The notes beneath the pieces are model-generated. The model saw nothing but the letters and a program-made list of their open reading frames with translations, did not search any database and was not told the DNA's origin. From Pythium myriotylum (Eukaryota; Oomycota; Peronosporomycetes; Pythiales; Pythiaceae): DNA of 64,000 bases. Of the stretch, positions 19,701 through 30,500 are shown piece after piece. The stretch's first letter is position 1, and every line of letters starts with the position of its first letter. The DNA lies in contig JALJCQ010000012.1 of the NCBI GenBank assembly GCA_023091665.1, forward strand, positions 1,550,001-1,614,000, read 5' to 3'. The translations under genes and the position numbers were made by a program.

Positions 19701-20789
19701 CTCAAGCATGCGCTAGGAGAGCTAGATCGTCTCCGTCTACGAGCCGCAGCTGCTGAAGCCGCGCTTGCTCAGATTGCAGGGCGGCCACCCGGGTTTTCAT
19801 CTGCGGTGCCCTCGTTCTCCACCACTCCATTTTTCTCTCCAATGAAGCCGAGCAGTTTCTACGTGGACCCGTTCGGCAATACTGCTCTCCACACACTAGT
19901 CGAAACAGCAACTGCTGAAGACGTGTACGATCTTCTTGCCAAAGATCCGTCAAGCCTAGCTCTTCTCAACCGAACAGAAAATCAGCGCGGATTCACCCCG
20001 CTTCACGCTGCTGTTCGTCGTGGCTGTGTGGACGTACTGGGTATCTTCTTCCGTCCCGACGTACTTCCTCACGTGAACATTAACGCTGCCGATCGAGACG
20101 GGAACACTGCTCTTCACGTGGCTGTGCAACTGAATGATGAGTTGGCCGATCGAGCCATGGAGTTGCTGTTGTGTTTCGGTGCAGACCCGAACGCAACCAA
20201 CTACCTTAAGCAAACTCCGCTTCATCTGTGCACGATGGTTCTGCGAGAATCGTCGGTCGGGGTTGAGTTGATGGAGAAGCTTCTTCGGAATGGTGGTGAG
20301 CCGAATTGTGTCGACCTTATCAAGCGGACACCTCTCCATTACGCAGTCGAAAAAGGTGAGCTAGGGCTCTTCTCGAGTCAATGCGTGTTTGCTGATCGGT
20401 TCTGTCGTATCTCAGGGATGGACGACGTCGCAATCTCGCTCGTCAAGAGTGGTGCTGATATGAATCTCCCCGATGCCGAGGGCCAACGCGTCGTTACTCT
20501 TCCGAAGGGAACTCATGTACGTGTAGATGCTCAAACCCCGTGTGCTGCTGACGCTAACGCTCATTTGATGTCACAGCTACTTCGTTACTTACGAGCGACA
20601 CCAACGTGGATCCCCGATGCCGATATCGCTAATTGCATGATATGCCAAGAGCCCTTCTCATTCTTCTTTGGTCGCAAGTGCCATTGCGACCGCTGCGGCC
20701 GAGTGTGCTGCTCAGAGTGCTGCCCCGCGAGCTCCAACTGGAACGGCCGTTTCTGCTTCGACTGCAAGCACTACCAACATGTATCCTAG
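16719..20789 (+). CDS. Myosin with IQ motifs, ankyrin repeats and a C-terminal FYVE-type zinc finger
   Basis: Actin-based motor, 1,316 residues from join(16719..20355, 20416..20516, 20577..20789). Motor head (about 1-790): P-loop GESGAGKT (residue about 180), switch I NDNSSRFGKF, switch II DIFGFEEF, and the actin-binding GSQFKQQLGNLIEVVQQT with HYIRCIKPN. Three or four IQ motifs follow (SIQTKWRGVTQRRHYRR, SIQLRWRAISERKR, CIQLQFRVWRSRL, KIQRSFRSW), then a low-complexity linker with a short coiled coil (LDRLRLRAAAAEAAL). Four or five ankyrin repeats run from GNTALHTLVE to ISLVKSGADMNLPD. The last 60 residues form a FYVE-like finger with WIPD, RKCHCDRCG and CFDC. The usual RHHC is KCHC, so the PI3P pocket is altered. 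Both introns are exactly 60 bp and in frame. Likely moves endosomal cargo; oomycete-type myosin. Confidence 0.93.
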   Translation: MLVYIRLRDPASEYEWQHGQVVRRLETDATTRVAVVQLADGRLVEVNEEQDVLMANTRADGGADATRLLSLAEVDSLDALTHLHEASFVDYLKERYAIDQVYCRSGSVLIAVNPFKEIRGMYDMPAYMARLDAMQKAGLRDDTKLPPHVFSMAESAYQSLKRRRRLVSEPKKNQTILVSGESGAGKTESTKFVMQYLAAISSSSAETGGGSSTMPDLTKFLLSANPILESFGNARTLRNDNSSRFGKFVRMFFSEPDAETQRMQMVRTTVETYLLERVRVVHQGLGERNFHVFYELLKGADPSLRKQLHLEDFQAKDFQFVNVGRCYTRNDNVNDAQQFARVLEAMQVIGFTSAEQFAIWKIVSALLHLGNVTFIPPTGHEDDDPTNAPPCVPATKSTSRLSSAEHLAIVSDLFQLDDADLTKALTVRNINVSGETFQVNLTQAQCADTRDAAARSLYGWVFQYLVKRINDTSPDQFGGDDKEDKRPCISVLDIFGFEEFDVNQFEQFCINYANEKLQFQFIQDILQSEQEAHMQEGVKWEHVDYLDNAQCLEMIEQRPGGIFSLLDEECLMPKGSDASFARKMYLQMKQQPTFVASNKDQVDFAFQVHHYAGHVKYSASGFCEKNKDQPSSELLSLLKTTDDEDLLALVKAFEENDLAVKPLPAERPKIRRRASMIGSIGIGSQFKQQLGNLIEVVQQTQTHYIRCIKPNDQNIRGAFEMAKVARQLRYGGVLKAVEIMRQSFPVRMPHVEFTARYTVLARKPKTRFDSLSLVKFLKISGAEVGRTRVFIRQAAFDELERSRDTLLASSATSIQTKWRGVTQRRHYRRVVQVLTSIQLRWRAISERKRLWRRRDHAAVCIQLQFRVWRSRLALKRFLAAQKIQRSFRSWSSTRPIATTMDGNDEEIVPHKSRQASKDTVESRRAFEPSTLSSVETKLDFESDLISPFADDSLSTAGDSESSWISDRSGYRFTSTQTPPNSVGPTTSPVDDKEMLKHALGELDRLRLRAAAAEAALAQIAGRPPGFSSAVPSFSTTPFFSPMKPSSFYVDPFGNTALHTLVETATAEDVYDLLAKDPSSLALLNRTENQRGFTPLHAAVRRGCVDVLGIFFRPDVLPHVNINAADRDGNTALHVAVQLNDELADRAMELLLCFGADPNATNYLKQTPLHLCTMVLRESSVGVELMEKLLRNGGEPNCVDLIKRTPLHYAVEKGELGLFSSQCVFADRFCRISGMDDVAISLVKSGADMNLPDAEGQRVVTLPKGTHVRVDAQTPCAADANAHLMSQLLRYLRATPTWIPDADIANCMICQEPFSFFFGRKCHCDRCGRVCCSECCPASSNWNGRFCFDCKHYQHVS

Positions 20790-20965
20790 AGTCCAATTTT
20801 CAACGACCGCGTCGTCTTGGGTGTGGGAAGAGAGTAGCTTCCCCTCCCAGACGCGTGTTAATTAAACCATTCAATGAAACCGCATAGATCTCGCGGCCAG
20901 CAGAGCCGCTCGTTTGGCAACCCAAGTTGAAGTGAATCCATGTCCTTTGAAAAAACCTCGATAAT

Positions 20966-20989
20966 AAAACCTCATCAAAACGAGGTTTT
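20966..20989. other. Perfect 8-bp stem hairpin upstream of the E1 gene
   Basis: AAAACCTC, an 8-base loop, then GAGGTTTT, about 105 bp before the E1 start codon and 180 bp after the myosin stop. It could be a transcript-end or leader structure, or a trace of a small mobile element. Seen in sequence only. Confidence 0.35.
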
Positions 20990-21094
20990 GGAGGCACGTC
21001 TGTGCGTGTTTTTCGCCCCCTCTCTTGGATGTTGGCTCACTCGAGAACGGAAGGATTGAGAGCGAGCCGCCGAAGCCGGAGAAGCAGCGCGACC

Positions 21095-24000
21095 ATGGAG
21101 GGCGAGAAGCAGCTCGAGGGAGATGCCGGCTTCATGGACAAGTACAGCCGACAGATCGGCGCCTTCGGGCTGGAGACGATGGCCAAGGTGCGGGCTCCTG
21201 GCGATGCATAGGGACCGAGATAGGGGCTCTCGAAGCTGACGCCCTCGCGGCTGTTTCTGCGTGTAGCTCGTGAAGCTCAAGGTCCTGGTCGTCGGGCTCC
21301 AGGGCGTGGGCATGGAGGCCGCGAAGAATCTGATCCTCGCCGGCCCTGGTGCCATCACTCTCCACGACGATGCGCCGACGCAAATCAAAGATCTCGGCGC
21401 CAACTTTTTCCTGACGGAACAAGACGTCGGCCACCCGCGTGCTAGTGCGGTCTCCCACAAGCTCGCGGAACTCAACAAGATGGTGACTGTCTCTGTGCAC
21501 AAAGGTCCGCTCACTGAAGAGGTCGTTGGCGCGCACAACGTAGTCGTGTTCTCGCACACGAAACGCAGCGAGCTGCTCAAGTGGAACCATTTCTGCCGTG
21601 CGCAGAGCCCGGCGATTGGCTTTATCTTGTGCGACATCCGTGGCGCCATGGGCTACACGTTCACGGATTATGGCGACAAGTTTGTGACCCACGATGCGAC
21701 TGGCGAGGCGCCAATCACTCGTATCATCACAGACATTACGAACGACAAGGACGGCATCCTCACTATTCTCGGTCCCGACGAGGACGGGAAGATGCACGAG
21801 ATGCCCGACTCGGACCACGACGGCTGGATCGAGATCAGCGAGGTCGAAGGCATGAAACTCAAGTCAGACCCGGAGAAGAACATCAACAACATGGGTCCGT
21901 GGCGTATCAAATTCGCGAACAAGAAGATGTTCCGCAATGGCAAGCAGGTCGAAGTTTTTGACCCGTATCGCCTCAAGATTGGCGACACGTCTGATTTCAC
22001 ACCGTACGAAGGTGGTGGTATCTTGACGCAGCACAAGAAACCTTTTGCTCAGAAGTTCTATTCGCTTGAGGAGTCGCTTGTGGACCCGGTGTATCCTGGT
22101 GAGTTTGGACTCATGTTCACGGATGGTGCCAAGATTGGCCGCGCGGAACAGCTTCATGTGGCTCTGTGGGCCTTGCTTGAGTTTGAAGAACGCCATGGGC
22201 ATCTACCTGAGCCTCACAATGACGCTGATGCCGATGAAGTGCTAGCAATCGCAAAAGCTGGGTTGACTCACCTGTCAGATTTGACCAAAGACAAAGAGCC
22301 GTTCAAGCTCGATGAACTCGACGAAGACGTGGTTAAGCAGGCTGCATTGTATGCATCGGTTGAGCTGCAGCCGTTGGCCGCATTCTTTGGTGGCATTGTT
22401 GCCCAGGAGATCGTCAAGTTCACCGGCAAGTTCACTCCGCTCAAGCAATGGCTCCACTTCGACGCTTTCGAAGTCCTGCCGGCGCAGCGCCCTAACGACA
22501 CTACTCCGCTGGGCACACGATACGATCATGTTGTGACAGCGTTTGGCTTGGAGTTCCACCAGAAGCTGACGAACATCCGCACATTCCTCGTTGGCTGCGG
22601 AGCTCTTGGTTGCGAATACTTGAAGAACTTCGCCATGATGGGTGTTGCCTGTGGCGAGAAGGGTCTGATTACCGTGACAGACAATGACCGCATTGAAGTC
22701 AGCAACTTGAACCGGCAATTTTTGTTCCGTGAACACAACGTTGGGCAACCTAAGTCCGTCGCAGCGACTAATGCTGTTAAGGCGATGAACGGCTCGTTGA
22801 AGGTGAAGGCTCTGGAGCAGTTTGTTGGCCCTCACACTGAAAATGTGTTTGATGACGATTTCTGGACCGATCTGGATGTTGTAACCAATGCGCTTGACAA
22901 CGTGAAGGCACGTTTGTATGTGGACAGCAAGTGTGTGTTCCACAAGCTGCCTCTTCTCGAAAGTGGCACGCTCGGTACAAAGTGCAATGTCCAGGTCGTA
23001 ATTCCGTACAAGACTCAGAGCTATGCGGATGGTCCGAAGGATGCTGAGGATGATAACATTCCGATGTGCACACTGCGAAACTTCCCCTCTTTGATCGAAC
23101 ACTGTATCGAGTGGTCACGCGCCCAATTCGAAGACCTGTTTGTCGTTCCGATTGCTGAGGCGAAGAAGTTCACAGAGAATCGCGAAGCGTACTTGAAGAA
23201 GATTCGAGAGACAACTGTGGACAACCCCAACCAAAAAGTTGGATTTGCCGCCATCGCTCAAGAACTTGAGCGCCTGCGCCAACTTCGTACTACTCTTGAA
23301 AAGGGTCGGGCAATGACTTTCGAGAAGTGTGTTCAGTTGGCACTTGACCTCCTGACTGTTAGTTTCCGAGACCGAATCCTTCAGCTTATCCATAACTTCC
23401 CGGAAGATCACCTCACAAACACCGGTGAACGTTTTTGGTCTGGTGCGAAGCGCTTCCCACAAGCGATCCTCGATTTTGACCCTCAGGACACGCTTCATCT
23501 CAACTTTGTTCGCTCGACAGCAAACATTCTTGCCGTGTGCTACGGATTGCAGCCACCACCAGAGAAACAACTCGTCCCACTAGATTCCGAATGGCGTGAC
23601 GCATCAACGTACGACCATTTGGCCAAGCAGCACACTCAGCCGGAGTGGAAACCTACCGAAGAGAAGATTGCGACCGATTCAGACGACCTCAAGCGACAGG
23701 AGGAGGAACGGTTGAAGTCAGTAAACGACAATGATCGTCAAGAGCTCTTGCAGTTGATTGACGAGTTTGAGTCGATGGACTTGAACGGCTTGAACTTCGA
23801 GCCAGCCGACTTCGAGAAGGACCAGGATCTTAACTTTCACATCGATTTTGTGTACGCTGCGTCTAACCTGCGAGCGCACAACTACAAGATTCGCCAGGCA
23901 TCCCGTCACAAGTGCAAGATGATCGCGGGTAAGATTATTCCGGCGATTGCTACCACGACAGCTTCGGTCACGGGCCTCACGATGCTTGAGCTGCTGAAGC

Positions 24001-24527
24001 TTGTTCAGCAGAAAGAGATTGATGCGTTCAAGGACTCGTCCAACTCACTCGGCCTGAACATGTACTTGATGCAAGAGCCTGCCCCGCCCGAGAAGGCCAA
24101 GGATGAGTACGATGTTGTCGAAATGAGCGAGGTTGTATGCAAGCCGTCAGGTTTCACGAAGTGGGACTCGACTTTCATTGAACTGGCTTCCCACGCGACG
24201 CTCAACGACTTCTTGCAGGCGTTCAAGGATGCGACCGAGCTCAACTGTGATTTGCTGTTCCACGCAGTCGCGGAGGCAGGTCCATCCAAGGATGATGTTC
24301 GCTACAAGAATGTGAGCGGCCTCATGCTCTATGATCGCAATGCTTATGGCAAGGCCTTGAAAGAGCTCTACGAAGAACAGCTCTCGCAGCCGCTTCGCCT
24401 CTGGGTCGAGACACGCTACGAGGGCCTCGTCGACTGCAGCCGCAAGTACGTAGCATTCCAGACGTCGTGCTCGGACGACAACGGCAACATCTACCGCGTG
24501 CCGACCGTCGTGTGTAAGTTTGTGTAG
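21095..24527 (+). CDS. UBA1: Ubiquitin-activating enzyme E1
   Basis: Activates ubiquitin by adenylation and thioester formation, at the head of the ubiquitin pathway. join(21095..21187, 21267..24527), 1,117 residues. The 79-bp intron (GTGCGG...TGTAG) separates MEGEKQLEGDAGFMDKYSRQ from LVKLKVLVVGLQGVG. Both halves of the repeat are present: the inactive first ThiF half and the active half GCGALGCEYLKNFAMMG with DNDRIEVSNLNRQFLF for ATP binding. The catalytic Cys is in IPMCTLRNFP (about residue 632). The second catalytic-Cys half-domain and a C-terminal ubiquitin-fold domain ending YRVPTVVCKFV complete it. Length matches UBA1 (about 1,050-1,120). UBA6 is a less likely alternative. Essential housekeeping gene. 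Confidence 0.96.
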
Positions 24528-24691
24528 GGTCAAACCACGCCTTGATGACTAGTGTCACCTCATACAGAAATGGACACAACCTCTCCATGTGAGCTCTCTG
24601 TCAACCTGCTCACCTGAGCCTAAACTGAGTCCTATCTGAGTCCACTCTGGGTACAAATTGGTCTTCGTGTCCTGTGGTGGAGAGCTCAACC

Positions 24692-26688
24692 ATGGAGACG
24701 GCGATGCTGGAGCACCTCGACGACATCGAGGACATGATCGGCGAGGAGGAGCTCAGCCGCAGCGCCATGGACGCGGCGCGCGCGCCCATCGTGGCGCCCA
24801 AGGCGTCGCCGTTGCGTGACGACGCTGAGCTCCACGCTGGCGGCGGAGGCCTCGCCGTCCCCGGCACCCAGCGGATCTGGTGAGTAGTGATGAGAGTCTC
24901 TCGGTGTGACCGAGGAAGTGACGAGCGTGGCTCTGCGATAGGCTCAAGACGTACGGGTGTTCGCACAACGTGAGCGACTCGGAGTACATGCAGGGCGTGC
25001 TGGCCAGCTACGGGTACCGATTCACGGAGAGTGCCGACGACGCTCAGCTATGGTACTGGCGAGAGCGAAATGGCTACGTTGGTCGGAGTTTCTGAGAGTC
25101 CGTGCGCTGTAGGCTCCTGAATAGCTGCACTGTCAAGGATCCGTCCCAGGCGGCGTTCATGCACCTCGTGCTCAAGGGCAAAGCTGCCGGGAAGGCCGTC
25201 GTCGTGGCTGGGTGCGTACCGCAGGCTGATCGACACCTCAAGGGTCTGGAGGACGTGAGCATGGTGGGCATCCAGCAAGTCGACCGTGTCGTGGAGGTTG
25301 TGGAGGAGACCCTCAAGGGCCACACCGTCCGGCTTCTGTCTAAGAACCGCCTTCCAGAGCTCGATCTTCCCAAGATTCGTAAGAACCCGATGGTGGAGAT
25401 CGTGCCGCTCAGCACGGGCTGTCTCGGTGCCTGTACATACTGCAAGACCCGCCATGCTCGCGGTAAACTGGGTAGCTACACGCCCGAAGCGATCGTCACT
25501 CGTGTCCAAAGCGTGATCGCGGAGGGCGTGACGGAGATCTGGCTTTCAAGCGAGGACACTGGGGCATACGGTATCGACATTGGCACAGATTTGCCGACGC
25601 TTTTACGGGCTCTCGTAGCAGTTGTTCCGGAGGGTGTTATGCTCCGCGTCGGCATGACCAACCCCCCGTACATTTTGCAACATCTTGATGCTGTCGCTGA
25701 GGTGCTCAACCACGAGCGCGTGTATAGTTTCCTCCATGTTCCTGTTCAGTCAGGAAGCGATCCAGTCTTGCTCGCAATGAACCGCGAGTACACTGTTGGG
25801 GAGTTTGAGGAAGTCGCGGACGTGTTGCTTTCCAAGGTGCCCGGTCTGACGCTCGCGACCGACATCATCTGTGGCTTCCCTGGCGAGACTGAGGAAGATT
25901 TTGACGGCACGATGGCGCTCGTGGACAAGTACAAGTTCCACATCATGAACATTTCACAGTTTTATCCTCGCCCAGGGACCCCTGCAGCCAAAATGCGCCG
26001 CATCCCGACCCAAGTGGTCAAGAACCGCAGTCGCCGCCTCACCAAGCAATTTGAGGTGCTTGATCCTTACACGTCCCTAGTCGGCAGCGAACAAAAGGTC
26101 TGGATCAACACGGAAGTCTCGGACGACCAGAGGTTTACAGTCGCGCACACAAAGAACTACACGAAGGTCTTGCTTCCTCGGGATGACTCGCTCATGGGCT
26201 GCACTGCAACCGTCAAGATCACGTCGGCCGCGAGGTTCCACGTGAATGCCTTGGTGCTCACTCGCTCGGAGCCAGTGACAGCCGCCGCAGGTAGGATCCG
26301 TGACGAGCTGGTAGCCAACGGTCATCAATCTTCGAGAGCCACAGCAAAGGCGCCACCATCCCGAGCGACTGTTATGGCTTCAATCACGGGAGGTTGCAGC
26401 GGGGGCGACGAAGGTTGTGGCTCATGCGAGGGCGATGCCAACAAGAACTCAGGCTGCTGCGGTGAAGGATCGTGCGGCGGTTCAAGTGAGAAGGAATGTT
26501 GCGGAGGAAGCTGTCACTCGCCCCCAGTGTCGATCGACCAGACAAAGACGTCAAAATCGAACACCAATCGACTGGCGGGACTCGTCTACAGCGTTTGCGA
26601 GGATCCTATCACGACCGCTGCAGTGGCCACTGTCGTGGCGTCGGTGGTGTTTGTGGTGGCTCGTCTCGTGTCGACAGCACGACGATAA
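24692..26688 (+). CDS. CDKAL1: CDKAL1-type threonylcarbamoyladenosine tRNA methylthiotransferase
   Basis: Radical-SAM enzyme that adds a methylthio group to t6A37 of tRNA-Lys. join(24692..24879, 24942..25052, 25113..26688), 624 residues; introns of 62 and 60 bp (GTGAGT...ATAG, GTACTG...TGTAG), both phase 2. The N terminus keeps the family DDIED motif. The MTTase domain has three cluster Cys (KTYGCSHN, NSCTVKDP, AGCVPQAD). The radical-SAM domain has CLGACTYC (Cys about 203, 207, 210). A TRAM region follows. The end carries a transmembrane tail (TAAVATVVASVVFVVARLV), as in ER-anchored CDKAL1. Between TRAM and the tail lies an unusual Cys/Gly-rich segment of about 45 residues (GCGSCEG, GCCGEGSCGG, ECCGGSC). 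The gene immediately downstream resembles its two ends. Confidence 0.95.
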
Positions 26689-27129
26689 AGAGCGTAGATT
26701 ACAGATCTCCCATAGAGTTGATGTTGACACACTCATCACGTCAACCGCTGCATTGGAACCATGGATGTGGATAGATTTTGTTTTACGCTACGACGCATCC
26801 CTGGGCGATTCGAGTCAGAACGCGCCATAATACAATGTACTCTGGAGATGTGGCTATGCAGGGGGCAAAGACACGCAATCACAGCATCTCACCCATCATC
26901 GACCACTGAGGCGGGAACGGGGCGCGTGCCTCCGCGCGAATCATCCACATAAAGGGAGAGTTCAGTCGGGGAAACACAGGTCTCGACCGAGCTGTTCGTT
27001 CCGTCGGTCGCGGCATCTGCCCTCTCGTCTGATCCTTGCCGGAACTGTGCGTAGCCTTTCATCGAGGCCTTCTCAGCTGTGCTCTTCCAGCGCCACTACT
27101 CAATTTCGCGCTCCAGTCCAACACCAAGT
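26689..27129. other. Intergenic between CDKAL1 and its small relative
   Basis: 441 bp without a gene. It should hold the terminator of CDKAL1 and the promoter of the small downstream protein. No motif was recognised. Confidence 0.5.
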
Positions 27130-27549
27130 ATGTGCAGTGACGACGACATCGAAGACCTCGTCGGCGAGCTGGACTTGAAGCCCCATGGAAACGAAGGCAG
27201 CAAGAAGCAGAAGAAGGCCAAGTGCAGCGGAACGTGCACAGGCTGCAAGACGCGACGTTCTCAAGGCGATGAAACTCCTCCAGCGCGGGACAATCCTGTC
27301 CAGATCGAGTCGCCGCCTGTGCAGCTAGCTCTGAGCGACCGCGGCAATCTTCGCCTGGCCAAATCGATGGAGCACACCCGCGGCTTCCACTCCAAGCCGT
27401 TGAAGAGTCCGCCTCGTCCACCGTTGACGCAGTTTGCTCGGCTCGCGATGAACATCCACCATGATCCCATATCGAAAATCGCGGCCATAACGCTCGTTGG
27501 CTCGACCATTCTCGTCGCGAGCCGACTTGCGCTTGCCGCTCGACGCTAA
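27130..27549 (+). CDS. Small tail-anchored protein resembling the two ends of CDKAL1
   Basis: 139 residues, single exon, ATG at 27130 (the frame upstream opens only with GTG). The N terminus MCSDDDIEDLVGEL mirrors the DDIEDMIGEEEL of CDKAL1 just upstream. Residues about 35-45 read CSGTCTGCKTRR, like the radical-SAM CxxxCxxCKTR but too short to hold the cluster fold. The last 30 residues, DPISKIAAITLVGSTILVA then SRLALAARR, match the CDKAL1 tail (DPITTAAVATVVASVVFVVA, then RLVSTARR). The whole catalytic core is absent. Most likely a truncated tandem duplicate that keeps membrane targeting, perhaps a decoy or regulator. The frame is intact, so it may be expressed. Its stop lies 6 bp from the convergent LRR gene's stop. 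Confidence 0.7.
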   Translation: MCSDDDIEDLVGELDLKPHGNEGSKKQKKAKCSGTCTGCKTRRSQGDETPPARDNPVQIESPPVQLALSDRGNLRLAKSMEHTRGFHSKPLKSPPRPPLTQFARLAMNIHHDPISKIAAITLVGSTILVASRLALAARR

Positions 27550-27555
27550 CGCTCA

Positions 27556-30500
27556 CTACGAGACCTGCTCCTGGCTGCGATTCTCCAGCTTGAGCATCAA
27601 CGCCTGAATCATCTTCTTCCGCATGCTACCAGGTGGCAATTGCGACTCGGACTGCAGACCCTGCAGTGCGCGCATAGAACAACTCGCGATACCAGCCGCC
27701 GGCAGCTTTTCGTCCGAGGTCCATGTCTTCCACTCCTCGGGAGCTACTGTCGTATCGTTATTGCGCACAACGTTGTTCAGCTCCATTTCACCACTTGCCG
27801 CCAGCTTCACGAGGACGAGCAGGAGCTGTCGGTGGTCGAACATCGTCAACTGGAGGGGCCCGTAGCTCTCCGCCACTTGCAGCGGATGGAAACAGTTCAG
27901 GTGACCGAGGCGATCGAGTACCTGCTGCTTCGTAGCTAAGTCAAGGAGTGCCAGCGTCTCGCCAAAGTTCCACTCGTCCACGATACGACTAAACAGAATA
28001 ATAAAGACCTCTGCTCGATAGAGACTGCCCGTGTCCGCTTGGCGCTCGAACGTCCCAAAGTGCTCCATCAATCGCTGCACTTGGCTGCAGTTAAAGTAGT
28101 AGCACGTCGAGATGGATCGTAGACCGATGAGTTTTACGTCTGCCGTTACTTCCAGCTGCTTGAATTCACGCAGAAACTTCTCGAACGCTGCGTCACTGAG
28201 CGCCGTGCAGATGGTGTACGGGCGCTTGGTCTGCACAAAGTCAAACTCCAGAATGCCGAGTCGTGGAAATTGCCATCCTGCTCCCATCAACATTGGCACG
28301 TGGTTGAGTCGCATGTTGCGGAATCCGCCTTGCAGAGGCTGCTGTATGAGTCCGTGCTGAGACGTATCGTGAAGCTTGTAGAACTGCCGCAGCTTCTTCT
28401 CAACGCGGTTTGTCTCGAGGATTCGCATGAGAATGCGGCGGTCGATTGGGTTCGACATGTTCAGCCGGTATCGACCCGTAGGATTGGCGACGTTGAAGGA
28501 AATCCATTTGCCGACGCGCTTTTCTACATGTGCCTGCTCGAGATCCGACAAGCCCTTCAGTCCGATGACCATGCAGATGTCTCCGCACACATCGATTTTG
28601 CCATCCTGGTCCTTATCTTCGAAGAATTCGTGTGGGATCTCCATTGATGCACAGTCATACAACTCTTCGCGTGTGCTACAAGTTGACGAAGGCTTAGCAC
28701 CGCAGATCTGTGGGATCAGCACTGCAGCTGCCGCAGCCTTTTCTACTTGCGACGTGTGCGTTTGAAACAGCGCGAGCAGTGTGTTCGCGTGATCCACATT
28801 GAAAGAGTACTCCTCCGCCAGCAGCCGGATGCAGAGTAGTTTTGCAGCCTCATCGCCGTCCCGACCAGCGCTAAACGAGCGGTGCAATAGCCGCTCAATG
28901 CGGGTGAGGCCAGAGTATGTGATCATCTCTTCGTGGCGGTCGTAATTGGGCTGCACTTTGAGCTGCAATAAGCCTGAGGATGGAAATGTGTGGACGAAAG
29001 TCTTCTCGTCCTTGCGGTTGAATGTGTATGCCGAGCCGTTCCATGTCGCGTCGCTGATCTCTGCCTTGTTCTTCCAGCTCAGCATTAGCAGCTCCTTCAG
29101 CAAGATCGCGTCGGCTCTCTCGGCCAGGTTCAAGCTGTATACACCACCTCCATAGATTACAGTCTGTTGACTCGCGTCCTGGATTTCGACGTTACAGTCA
29201 CCAATGTCAACGTCGCACTTGGCAATTGCTCCGCTAGCGACCGAACGCAGTATAGCTTCTGTGCCCAAGTTTCCGATCGGGTTCGCACGAATGATCAGCT
29301 TTTCTAAGGTCATGTTCTGTTGAAGGCCGTTCACGTACACCAACACCGATTTGCCGTGAATATGATTGTTGGACGTCAAGTATTTTAAGTGACTTGTTTG
29401 TGGCGAGACACGCTCCAAGCTCAGCGTCTGCATTCCCATTGTTGCCGAGCGTGTTGTCTGAAAGGTTCAACGACGTGAGTGTGATGTTTTCCATCATACA
29501 CTTTGCTAAGTACTGCGCCGGTTCACCGCGAATATTGTTCCACCCCAGATTGAGCGACCTCAGTGGAGTCGAGATTCGCAGTAACTCACCTACAGCTCTG
29601 GCAGAGTGAAAAATGTTGTTCTTATGGAGATCAAGGTGCTCAAGCGTGCAACGGTTGACAAGGCATTGCATCAGCGTAAGTACGGCCTGATCGCCGAGTT
29701 GGTTGTTGCCCAGATCCAAAGTCTTGAGATTGACGTGAGGGTCCCGTAAGCCTTTGAATATTGACATCGCACCCTTAGGACCAATGCGGTTCTCCGCAAA
29801 GTTTAGGTGATGTAGTTCACGCAAATTCAGCCCGTTGACGATCGCACTCGACCCAGGACTTCCAATTCCTACGTTCCTCATCGACAAGTCGTTCACAGGC
29901 ACCGGAAGCAAGTGGAGTGCGCCACCAAAAGCTTCTGCTCGGTTATCACCGAAGTAGTAGTTATCGTAACGCAGGGTTTTTGAGACTTGATTGTATCGCC
30001 TCGGGCGTTTCAGATCCAGCACGGGAAGTACAAGCATCGACTTGGCTTCGCAACGCGCGATGTATTGACCTTGGGCAGAGTTGGCCTGCGACCGCCTATC
30101 TGCACTCTTGTAGGTTCTCCAAAACTCCTCGGCTCCTTCGACAGCACGATCGCCCTCGCCGGTTGCTCCCATCGATTTGCGATGCTTAAACGCTTTGCGA
30201 TTGTCATACTCGTCGTCTTCGTCGTGACAAACCTCGCGTTCGAACTGTTGTTTCGCCGTCAGTCGTGGGCTCGCAGTCCTGTCATTCTCAACTGTGTCGC
30301 CATCCTCAGTTGTCTCTCTCTCAACTTCACCGTCGAGATCTGGGTCGGGCGCCAGGGGGTCCTCTCCAACTGGATCATCGGCTTCAGAATCCCCCCTTGC
30401 CGGTTTGATGCGTCTAGAGGACCCGGTAGAGCTCTGCAGCACGGCAATGAGCTTCTTCGTCTTGGCGACCAACCGGTTCGTTCGATGTGCGAGCTTATAG

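Noticed and set aside
29300..29400. A 58-bp GT-AG intron explaining the LRR frame change
   Set aside because: It would remove a well-formed leucine-rich repeat, and the donor GTCCAA is poor; a single-base indel is simpler.
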